The translations under genes were made by a program, and so were the position numbers. A DNA stretch of 64,000 bases from Bordetella sp. H567 (GTDB taxonomy: Bacteria; Pseudomonadota; Gammaproteobacteria; Burkholderiales; Burkholderiaceae_B), in assembly GCF_001704295.1 (NCBI RefSeq), contig NZ_CP012334.1:942084-1006083 (forward strand). Reading direction: 5' to 3'. Shown piece after piece: positions 44,500-51,461 of this stretch. Position 1 is the first letter of the stretch; each line of letters opens with the position of its first letter. The notes beneath the pieces are model-generated. The model did no database searches and was not told the DNA's origin. It saw only the letters and a list, made by a program, of their open reading frames with translations.

Positions 44500-45231
44500 C
44501 TAGTCGTCGTCGTTGACCATGAGCTGCACCCAGTCGCCGGAAAAGCGGGTGATGCTGTATTGCAAAGGCAGCTGGTCCTGGTCGATGTTCAGCGCCTCCA
44601 CTTTCAGGATGGGGCGGGTCTTGGGCTGCGCCAGCAGGCGCGCGATGTCGTCGCTGGGCAGGGTGGCCGTGATGCGCGACCACTTGCGTGTGTAGTCGGC
44701 GATGCCGAACTGCCGGTAGGTCTTGGAAATGGAACGCGTGGCGTTCAGCTTGTCCACGAAACCGGGGAAGCGCTTTTCCTCGAAATAGTGCTCGGCCACG
44801 CTGATGGTGCGGTTCTCCGTCTTGCCGATCAGCTGCACGCGCAGCAGCGCGGCGTTGCGCGTCAGGCCTAGCTGATGCGCGATGTCCGCCGATTTGACGG
44901 TTTCGCTGGCGATGACTTGCGTGTGTCCCAACACGCCCTGGCTGCCCAGGTTTTCCGAAAAGCGCGTGCGCTTGCCGATCGCGTAGTCGATCGCGTGTTC
45001 CTGCACGAAGGTGCCGCGGCCCTGCTCGATGCGCACCAGGCCGCCCTGTTCCAGCGCGCCCATCGCGCGCCGTATCGTGTGGCGGTTGACGGAGAACTTC
45101 GCGGCCAGTTCCGGCTCCGGCGGCAACTGTTCCCCGGGCGCGTAGCGCTTGTTGCGTATGTCCGTCGCCAGCGCTTCGCCTATCTGGCGCCAGACGGCGA
45201 TGCCCGATCCTCGTTCCACCATGATGTTCAT
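44500..45231 (-). CDS. phnF: PhnF, GntR/HutC-family regulator of phosphonate genes
   Basis: This 243-residue protein has an N-terminal GntR winged helix (WRQIGEALATDIRNKRYAPGEQLPPEPELAAKFSVNRHTIRRAMGALEQGG; residues about 12-65) and a C-terminal UTRA effector domain. PhnF-type regulators repress phosphonate genes until a ligand binds. It is divergent from phnG across 112 bp, the usual place for it. Confidence 0.92.
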   Translation of the reverse strand: MNIMVERGSGIAVWRQIGEALATDIRNKRYAPGEQLPPEPELAAKFSVNRHTIRRAMGALEQGGLVRIEQGRGTFVQEHAIDYAIGKRTRFSENLGSQGVLGHTQVIASETVKSADIAHQLGLTRNAALLRVQLIGKTENRTISVAEHYFEEKRFPGFVDKLNATRSISKTYRQFGIADYTRKWSRITATLPSDDIARLLAQPKTRPILKVEALNIDQDQLPLQYSITRFSGDWVQLMVNDDD

Positions 45232-45245
45232 CCGTTACGCAAGGG

Positions 45246-45264
45246 TGGTCATAAAAAATTCACC
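45246..45264 (+). promoter_or_regulatory. PhoB-like box in the phnF-phnG interval
   Basis: TGGTCATAAAAAATTCACC matches the Pho box consensus at 14 of 19 positions. GTCAT and TTCAC are 11 bp apart and a perfect AWAW-type spacer lies between them. It is 20 bp upstream of the candidate phnG -35. Confidence 0.45.
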
Positions 45265-45284
45265 GACAACGTGGTCCACTGCGG

Positions 45285-45313
45285 TTGAACTTTGCCGCGT
45301 GACCGATCATACT
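45285..45313 (+). promoter_or_regulatory. candidate phnG promoter
   Basis: TTGAAC (45285-45290) and CATACT (45308-45313) have a 17-bp spacer; each matches the consensus at four of six. Transcription would start near 45320, just before the putative PhnF operator. Confidence 0.4.
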
Positions 45314-45323
45314 ACATCTACTC

Positions 45324-45341
45324 GTATAGACGTTTAGAGGT
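45324..45341 (+). promoter_or_regulatory. putative PhnF operator upstream of phnG
   Basis: GTATAGAC (45324-45331) matches the HutC-type consensus GTMTAKAC exactly. A second GTTTAGAG follows immediately at 8-bp spacing. Aligned with the site before phnM, 12 of 16 bases over AYAGAYGTYTAGAKGT are identical. It overlaps the expected transcript start and the phnG ribosome-binding site. Confidence 0.55.
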
Positions 45342-45345
45342 AACC

Positions 45346-45810
45346 ATGATTCCCGACAACGGCCAACCGCGGCATGCGCCGCGCGCCGACTGGATGCGCG
45401 TGATGGCGCTGGCGACGCCGGACGCCCTGGCCCGCGCCTATGCGGCACTGGGCGAATTGCCCGGCTACCGCAAGCTGCGCGCGCCGGAAACCGGCATGGC
45501 CATGGTCCGCGCCCGCGCCGGCGGCACGGGCGCCCAGTTCAACCTGGGCGAAGTTTCGGTGACGCGCTGCGCCGTGGCTTTCGACGATGGCACCGTCGGC
45601 ACCGCCTATATACGGGGACGCGCGCCGCGCCACGCGGAACAGGCCGCGGTGCTGGATGGGCTGCTGCAGATGGGTGCGTGGCACGAGCGCGTGCGCAAAA
45701 GCGTTATCGAGCCGCTGGCCCGGGCGCACGCGGACAGCGCCGCCGCGCGCGCCGCGGTCGCCGCGCAGACGCGCGTCGATTTCTTCACCATGGTGCGGGG
45801 GGACAACTGA
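45346..45810 (+). CDS. phnG: PhnG, C-P lyase core subunit
   Basis: This 154-residue protein has the PhnG signatures LRAPETGMAMVRARAGGTGAQFNLGE and TRCAV. PhnG is part of the PhnGHIJ core that builds and cleaves the ribosyl phosphonate intermediate. It is the first gene of phnGHIJKLM. The ATG at 45346 follows AGAGGTAACC; the earlier in-frame ATG at 45292 lies in the promoter region. Confidence 0.94.
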   Translation: MIPDNGQPRHAPRADWMRVMALATPDALARAYAALGELPGYRKLRAPETGMAMVRARAGGTGAQFNLGEVSVTRCAVAFDDGTVGTAYIRGRAPRHAEQAAVLDGLLQMGAWHERVRKSVIEPLARAHADSAAARAAVAAQTRVDFFTMVRGDN

Positions 45811-45811
45811 T

Positions 45812-46414
45812 ATGGCGATGACTCACACCGCGGCCACCCTGCTGCCCGGCTTCGACGATCCGGTGGCGGGCGCCCAGGCCACCTTCCGCGCCGCGCTGCA
45901 GGCGCTGGCCAGTCCCGGACAGATACAGCTGCTGGAGCAAGCCTGCGGCGTGCCCGCCGGCTTGTCGCCGGCCATGACGGCGATGCTGCTGGCGCTGGCC
46001 GACGTCGACGCGCCGGTATGGCTGCCGGCGAGCGTGGACGACAGCGTGCGCGGCTTCCTGCGTTTCCACTGCGCCTGCCCGCTGGTCGCGGACCCGGCGC
46101 AGGCACGCTTCATCGCCGTGCCCGCCGGCTGCATCGCGCCGGCGCTGGACGGCTGCGATGCGGGCGACCCTGCTTATCCCGACCTGTCCGCCACCCTGCT
46201 GATCGAAGTGCAGGCCTTGGGCACTGGCGATCCGCTGACCTTGGCCGGGCCCGGCATCCGCGGTACGCGGGCCGTGTCGGTGGCCGGCCTGCCGCGGGGA
46301 TTCCGCGAACAGTGGGCGGCCAATCACGCGCTGTTTCCGCTGGGCGTGGACGTCTTCCTGACGCAAGGCAATCTGGTCTGCGGATTGCCGCGCACCACCC
46401 GGATGGAGAACTGA
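45812..46414 (+). CDS. phnH: PhnH, C-P lyase core subunit
   Basis: This 200-residue protein has the family start LLPGFDDPVAGAQATFRAALQALASPG. The C-terminal RGFREQWAANHALFPLGVDVFL is also present. PhnH is a PLP-transferase-fold scaffold in the C-P lyase core without its own cofactor. It starts 1 bp after the phnG stop. Confidence 0.94.
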   Translation: MAMTHTAATLLPGFDDPVAGAQATFRAALQALASPGQIQLLEQACGVPAGLSPAMTAMLLALADVDAPVWLPASVDDSVRGFLRFHCACPLVADPAQARFIAVPAGCIAPALDGCDAGDPAYPDLSATLLIEVQALGTGDPLTLAGPGIRGTRAVSVAGLPRGFREQWAANHALFPLGVDVFLTQGNLVCGLPRTTRMEN

Positions 46415-46415
46415 C

Positions 46416-47567
46416 ATGTACGTTGCTGTGAAGGGCGGCGAACGCGCCATCCTGAATTCCTATCGCATGCTGGACAGCTATCGCCGTGGCGATCCCGCCG
46501 TGCCGGCGCTGACGCTGGCGCAGATCCGCGAACAGATGCCGCTGGCGGTGTCGCGCGTGATGGCGGAAGGCTCGCTGTACGACCCGCACCTTGCGGCGCT
46601 GGCCCTCAAGCAGGCCGCCGGGGATGCCATCGAAGCGATCTTCCTGCTGCGCGCCTACCGCACCACGCTGCCGCGCTTCGGCTACACCCAGCCGCTGGAC
46701 ACCGCGCGCATGGGCCTGCAGCGCCGCATCTCCGCCACCTTCAAGGACGTGCCGGGCGGCCAGGTGCTTGGACCCACCTATGACTATACGCAGCGCCTGC
46801 TTGATTTCAGCCTGGAAGACGACGCCCCCGCGGCGCCGCTGCCGCCGGCCGACGTCCCGCTGGAGTCCAGCATGCCGCGCGTCACGGACCTGCTGCGGCA
46901 CGAATCGCTGGTGGAAGACGAGGCCGTCCCGCCTGGCGATCCGGCGCCCTTCGACCTGACGCGCCAGCCGCTGGCCTTTCCCGCCTCGCGGCCCGCGCGC
47001 CTGCAGAACCTGGCGCGCGCCGACGAAGGCTATCTGTTGTCCATGGGGTATTCCACCCAGCGCGGCTACGGCAACACGCATCCCTTCGCGGCCGAGATCC
47101 GCTACGGTACGGTCGAAGTCGAGATGTTCGTCGAAGAACTGGGCTTCGCCGTCACGCTGGGCGAAATCGACGTGACCGAATGCCAGATGGTCAGCCAGTT
47201 TTCCGGCAATCCGCAGGAGGGTCCGCGCTTTACCCGCGGCTATGGACTGGTTTTCGGCTATGGCGAACGCAAGGCCATGTCGATGGCGCTGGTCGATCGC
47301 GCCCTGCGCGCGGCCGAACTGGGCGAGGCCGCCGACTCGCCGGCCAACGACCACGAGTACGTGCTGTATCACAGCGACAACGTGGAGGCCTCCGGCTTCG
47401 TGCAGCACCTGAAGCTGCCGCACTACGTGGATTTCCAGGCCAACCTGGAACTGGTGCGCCGCATGCGTGCCGAACGGGATCGGCAAGCCGGGAACGCCGC
47501 GCAAGACGATGCGCCGGCCGCCCGGGCCGCCGCTGCTTCCACCCTGGACGAGGCCATCGCACCATGA
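46416..47567 (+). CDS. phnI: PhnI, C-P lyase nucleosidase subunit
   Basis: This 383-residue protein begins MYVAVKGGERAI. It has AEIRYGTVEVEMFVEELGF and the C-terminal HSDNVEASGFVQHLKLPHYVDFQANLEL of PhnI. PhnI displaces adenine from ATP to form the ribosyl phosphonate triphosphate with PhnG, PhnH and PhnL. A Pro/Ala-rich tail of about 25 residues is added at the C-terminus. Its stop overlaps the phnJ start (ATGA). Confidence 0.95.
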   Translation: MYVAVKGGERAILNSYRMLDSYRRGDPAVPALTLAQIREQMPLAVSRVMAEGSLYDPHLAALALKQAAGDAIEAIFLLRAYRTTLPRFGYTQPLDTARMGLQRRISATFKDVPGGQVLGPTYDYTQRLLDFSLEDDAPAAPLPPADVPLESSMPRVTDLLRHESLVEDEAVPPGDPAPFDLTRQPLAFPASRPARLQNLARADEGYLLSMGYSTQRGYGNTHPFAAEIRYGTVEVEMFVEELGFAVTLGEIDVTECQMVSQFSGNPQEGPRFTRGYGLVFGYGERKAMSMALVDRALRAAELGEAADSPANDHEYVLYHSDNVEASGFVQHLKLPHYVDFQANLELVRRMRAERDRQAGNAAQDDAPAARAAAASTLDEAIAP

Positions 47568-48484
47568 CCACTGCAAGCATCCCCGCCTTCGCCAGCGCCA
47601 CGCAGGCCGAGGTGGCGCGCGACCCGCATTACAACTTCGCCTACCTGGATGAATCCACCAAGCGCATGCTGCGCCGCGCGCTGCTGAAGGCCGTGGCGAT
47701 CCCCGGCTACCAGGTGCCCTTCGGCAGCCGCGAGATGCCGCTGCCCTATGGCTGGGGCACCGGCGGCATCCAGGTAACGGCCGCCATCATCGGGGCCGAC
47801 GACACCCTGAAAGTGATAGACCAGGGCTCGGACGACACCACCAACGCCATCAATATCCGGCGCTTCTTCGCGCGCGTGACGGGCGTGAAGACCACCGAAT
47901 CCACGCGCGCCGCCACCATCGTCCAGACCCGTCACCGCATTCCGGAAACGCCGCTGCGCGAAGGCCAGATCATGGTCTTCCAGGTGCCCATTCCCGAACC
48001 GCTGCGCTGGCTGGAACCCAGTGAAACCGAAACGCGGACCATGCATTCCCTGGCCGAGTACGGCGGCATGCACGTCAAGCTGTACGAAGACATCGCGCAG
48101 CACGGGCACATCGCCACCACCTACGATTACCCCGTGGTCGTCAACGACCGCTACATGATGCGGCCGTCGCCCATCCCGAAGTTCGACAATCCCAAGCTGG
48201 ACGACAATCCGGCGCTGATGCTGTTCGGTGCCGGCCGCGAGAAGCGCGTCTATGCGGTCCCGCCGTACACCCGCGTCCGAAGCCTGGACTTCGAGGACCA
48301 TCCTTTCACGGTGGAGAAGTGGCAGGACTGCTGCGCGCTATGCGGTTCGCGCGACAGCTACCTGGACGAGATCATCCTGGACGACCAGGGCGCGCGCCAC
48401 TTCGTCTGTTCCGATACCGAATACTGCGCGGACCGCCAGTCCGCCGGACACCGCGGCCCGGACGCCGAGGAGGACGCAGCATGA
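47564..48484 (+). CDS. phnJ: PhnJ, radical-SAM C-P lyase
   Basis: This 306-residue catalytic subunit has the cysteines C257-X2-C260-X21-C282-X5-C288. The spacing is identical to the cluster ligands and catalytic Cys of E. coli PhnJ (241, 244, 266, 272). It cleaves the carbon-phosphorus bond to give a hydrocarbon such as methane and ribosyl cyclic phosphate. Overlaps with phnI upstream (ATGA) and phnK downstream (ATGA) indicate tight coupling. Confidence 0.97.
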   Translation: MTTASIPAFASATQAEVARDPHYNFAYLDESTKRMLRRALLKAVAIPGYQVPFGSREMPLPYGWGTGGIQVTAAIIGADDTLKVIDQGSDDTTNAINIRRFFARVTGVKTTESTRAATIVQTRHRIPETPLREGQIMVFQVPIPEPLRWLEPSETETRTMHSLAEYGGMHVKLYEDIAQHGHIATTYDYPVVVNDRYMMRPSPIPKFDNPKLDDNPALMLFGAGREKRVYAVPPYTRVRSLDFEDHPFTVEKWQDCCALCGSRDSYLDEIILDDQGARHFVCSDTEYCADRQSAGHRGPDAEEDAA

Positions 48485-49260
48485 TGGCGCCTACGCCTTT
48501 GCTTTCCGTGCGTGGCATGACGCACACCTGGGACGGCATCCACGGCTGCCGCGATATCGACTTCGACCTGTACCCCGGCGAGGTCCTGTGCGTGGTGGGG
48601 GAATCGGGCTCGGGCAAGACCACCCTGCTGCAGGCGGTATCCTGCCAGGTCGCGCCGCAGGCCGGCAGCGTCCGCTACGACCTGCGCGATGAAGGCTTGA
48701 CCGACCTGGCCACGCTGTCGCAGGCGCGGCTGCGGCTGCTGGCCCGCACCGACTGGGGTTTCGTGCGGCAGAATCCGCGCGACGGCCTGCGCATGCAGGT
48801 CAGCGCCGGCGCCAATATCGCCGAGCGCCTGATGGCGGTGGGCGAGCGGCACTACGGCGGCTTGCGTGAAGTCGCCGGCAACTGGCTGCACAAGATGGAG
48901 ATCGACGTGGGCCGTCTGGACGACAGGCCGGCGTCGTTTTCCGGTGGCATGCAGCAGCGCCTGCAGATCGCCCGTAACCTGGTCACGCATCCGCGCATGG
49001 TGTTCATGGACGAGCCCACCGCCTCCCTGGACGTATCCGTGCAGGCGCGGCTGCTGGACTTGTTGCGGCAACTGGTGTCGGACCTGGGCCTGGCGGCCAT
49101 CGTGGTCACCCATGACCTGGCCGTGGCGCGCCTGCTGGCGCATCGCACGCTGGTGATGCGCGGCGGCCACGTCGTGGAAAGTGGATTGACCGACCAGATC
49201 CTGGACGACCCGCAGCATCCCTACACGCAACTGCTGGTTTCCTCGATTCTTCAGAGCTGA
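48481..49260 (+). CDS. phnK: PhnK, C-P lyase ABC-type ATPase
   Basis: This 259-residue ABC protein has Walker A GESGSGKTT, signature FSGGMQQR and Walker B MVFMDEPTASLD. The DGLRMQVSAGANIAERLMA segment is characteristic of PhnK. PhnK docks on PhnJ in the core complex; it is not a transporter. ATG 48481 overlaps the phnJ stop. A family B repeat pair separates it from phnL by 212 bp. Confidence 0.94.
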   Translation: MMAPTPLLSVRGMTHTWDGIHGCRDIDFDLYPGEVLCVVGESGSGKTTLLQAVSCQVAPQAGSVRYDLRDEGLTDLATLSQARLRLLARTDWGFVRQNPRDGLRMQVSAGANIAERLMAVGERHYGGLREVAGNWLHKMEIDVGRLDDRPASFSGGMQQRLQIARNLVTHPRMVFMDEPTASLDVSVQARLLDLLRQLVSDLGLAAIVVTHDLAVARLLAHRTLVMRGGHVVESGLTDQILDDPQHPYTQLLVSSILQS

Positions 49261-49269
49261 TGGATGAGG

Positions 49270-49434
49270 CCCACCCCCGAAGCGCTGCGCGCGTCCCCCT
49301 CAAGGGGGCGACGCCAGCGGACCGGAGGGAAGGCCCACCCCCACGCGCTGCGCGCTTCCCCCTCAAGGGGGCGACGCTGGCGGACCGGCAAAGCCGGATC
49401 CGCGGCGTCCCTGATCTGGCGACACCCGTTTCAT
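49270..49434. repeat. dispersed repeat family B, two copies between phnK and phnL
   Basis: A shorter copy (49270 to about 49327) and a longer copy (about 49334-49434) share the GAAGCGC/GCGCTTC-like and CCCCCTCAAGGGGG hairpins with the copies at 30.7 kb and 60.9 kb. They lie inside the C-P lyase operon and could lower expression of the downstream phnL-phnM. Confidence 0.85.
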
Positions 49435-49472
49435 TCGACGCGTGTGGCGCATGGCAACATGGATAACTGACG

Positions 49473-50186
49473 ATGACTGAACGACACATCATGATGGAGG
49501 CGCGGGGGCTGTCCAAGCTCTTCACGCTGCATAACCAGGGCGGCATCACGCTGCCCGTGCTGCGCGACGTCTCGTTCGACGCGGCGCGCGGCGAATGCCT
49601 GGTGCTGTCCGGGCCGTCCGGCACCGGCAAGAGCACGCTGCTGCGCTGTCTGTACGGCAATTACCTGGCCACGTCGGGCAGCATCCGCGTGCGCGACGGC
49701 GAGGGCTGGGTGGAGCTGACGCGCGCGCCCGAGCAGCACATCCTGCGGCTGCGGCGCGACGTGATCGGTTATGTCAGCCAGTTTCTGCGCGCCATTCCGC
49801 GCGTCTCGACGCTGGATGTGGTGGCGGATCCGCTGCGCCAGCGCGGTGTTGCCGTGGCGCAGGCGCGCGAGCGCGCCGCCGCGCTGCTGGAACGCCTGCG
49901 GCTGCCCCGGCGCCTGTGGGACCTGCCGCCCGCCACGTTCTCCGGCGGCGAGCAGCAGCGGGTAAACATCGCGCGCGGCTTCATCGGCGGGCATCCGTTG
50001 CTGCTGCTGGACGAACCGACGGCCTCGCTGGACGCGGGCAACCGCGAGGTGGTGGTGGCGCTGATCCGCGATGCGGTGGCCGAGGGCCGCTGCGTGATCG
50101 GTATTTTCCATGACGATGCGGTGCGCGACGCCGTGGCCACGCGCGTCCTCGCCCTGGAACCGACCGCCGCGGCCCTGCAGGAGTAA
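49473..50186 (+). CDS. phnL: PhnL, C-P lyase ABC-type ATPase
   Basis: This 237-residue ABC protein has Walker A GPSGTGKST, signature FSGGEQQR and Walker B LLLLDEPTASLD. The PhnL-like VSQFLRAIPRVSTLDVVADPL is present. PhnL works with PhnGHI in forming the ribosyl phosphonate triphosphate. ATG 49473 is used; a downstream ATG at 49491 (MMEARGLSK) is possible. It is 3 bp before the second phnM. Confidence 0.94.
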   Translation: MTERHIMMEARGLSKLFTLHNQGGITLPVLRDVSFDAARGECLVLSGPSGTGKSTLLRCLYGNYLATSGSIRVRDGEGWVELTRAPEQHILRLRRDVIGYVSQFLRAIPRVSTLDVVADPLRQRGVAVAQARERAAALLERLRLPRRLWDLPPATFSGGEQQRVNIARGFIGGHPLLLLDEPTASLDAGNREVVVALIRDAVAEGRCVIGIFHDDAVRDAVATRVLALEPTAAALQE

Positions 50187-50189
50187 TCC

Positions 50190-51392
50190 ATGCCCACCAC
50201 ACTGCTGACCCATGCCCGCATCGTGCTGCCCGACGAGGTCCTGGACAACGCTTCGCTGCTGATCGAGGACGACCGCATCGCCGCGGTGGATCCGGTGAAC
50301 GCCCGGGCCGACCACGTCGTCTCGCTGCGCGGCCACACGCTGATGCCGGGCCTGATCGACCTGCATTGCGACGCCATCGAGAAGGAAGCGGAGCCGCGCG
50401 CCCGCGTGCTGTTCCCGCTGGAGTTCGCGGTGGCGCAGGTGGACCGCCGCAATGCCGCGGCCGGCATCACCACGCCGTACCACGCGGTGTCCTTCGCCAA
50501 TCGCGAATGGGGCGTACGCAACAACGACACCGCGGCGCAGGTTATCCGCATGGTGCACGCCTTCAAGGCCCACAGCCTGGTGGACAACCGGGTGCATTGC
50601 CGCTACGAGGTCACCGACGAGCTCGCGGTGCCTGTGCTGACCGCCCTGATGGACGAGGGCATGGTCGACCTGCTGTCGGTCATGGACCATTCGCCGGGGC
50701 AGGGGCAATTCAAGACGCTGGATGCCTATCTGGAATACATGATGGGCAATCACGGGATGAGCCGCGAACAGGCGGAGGAAGCCGCGCGCGCGAAGGCGCA
50801 GGCGCAGGAGGGCGCGGTGGGACGGGTCGAGCACCTGCTGGAACGGGCGCGCCGCCACGGCATCCCCACCGCCAGCCACGACGACGATTCCGTCCACCGC
50901 ATCGCGGCGATGCGGGCGCTGGGCGTGGCCATGAGCGAGTTTCCCATCACCCTGGATACTGCCAAGGCGGCTGTCTCGTGCGGCCTGCCCACCATCCTGG
51001 GGGCGCCCAATGTGCTGCGCGGCCAAAGCCAGAGCGGCTCGATGCGCGCCATCGACGCCATCCGCGCGGGTGTCGCGAGCTGCCTGTGTTCGGACTACCA
51101 GCCTTCCACGCTGATCGCCGCGGCTTTCGTCGCGGCGCGCCAGGCGTCGCTGCCGCTGTCCCAGGCCGTGGCCCTGGTCTCGGCGAATCCCGCCAAGGCC
51201 GCGGGCCTGGACGACCGCGGCCGCATCCAGCCGGGCTTGCGCGCCGACCTGACGGCCGTGGCCACCATAGGCGGGCAGCCGCTGGTCAGCCATACCTGGA
51301 GCGCCGGGCGGCTGGTTTTCTCCGTGGGGTATCCCGCGCCACTCGAATCGCCCGCCCCGCAACAGGCCCAAGGCGCCGAGGTGCTGGCCTAG
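50190..51392 (+). CDS. phnM: PhnM, second copy (ribosyl-phosphonate triphosphate diphosphohydrolase)
   Basis: This 400-residue amidohydrolase has MPGLIDLHCDAIEKEAEPRARV, SVMDHSPGQGQF, TASHDDDSVHR and GAPNVLRGQSQSGSM, the PhnM layout. It ends phnGHIJKLM and is probably the main PhnM. The 43-44 kb paralogue shares the same motifs but differs widely elsewhere. A 13-bp hairpin lies 29 bp after the stop. Confidence 0.94.
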   Translation: MPTTLLTHARIVLPDEVLDNASLLIEDDRIAAVDPVNARADHVVSLRGHTLMPGLIDLHCDAIEKEAEPRARVLFPLEFAVAQVDRRNAAAGITTPYHAVSFANREWGVRNNDTAAQVIRMVHAFKAHSLVDNRVHCRYEVTDELAVPVLTALMDEGMVDLLSVMDHSPGQGQFKTLDAYLEYMMGNHGMSREQAEEAARAKAQAQEGAVGRVEHLLERARRHGIPTASHDDDSVHRIAAMRALGVAMSEFPITLDTAKAAVSCGLPTILGAPNVLRGQSQSGSMRAIDAIRAGVASCLCSDYQPSTLIAAAFVAARQASLPLSQAVALVSANPAKAAGLDDRGRIQPGLRADLTAVATIGGQPLVSHTWSAGRLVFSVGYPAPLESPAPQQAQGAEVLA

Positions 51393-51420
51393 GCATAGCG
51401 GACGATACGTCCGGAACGAT

Positions 51421-51453
51421 CCCGCATAAACGCCACATAAGGCGTTTTGCGGG
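51421..51453 (+). promoter_or_regulatory. hairpin after phnM that covers the next gene's ribosome-binding site
   Basis: CCCGCATAAACGCC (51421-51434) pairs with GGCGTTTTGCGGG (51441-51453) over 13 bp with one bulged T and a 6-nt loop. It could end the phn transcript. Its right arm also contains the GGG of the GGGAG Shine-Dalgarno of the next gene, so it could block that gene's translation in read-through RNA. Confidence 0.5.
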
Positions 51454-51461
51454 AGATGCCC

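Noticed and set aside
49260-49470. Two 68-codon ORFs between phnK and phnL
   Set aside because: They are translations of the family B repeat and share the same spurious peptide with ORFs at other repeat copies.
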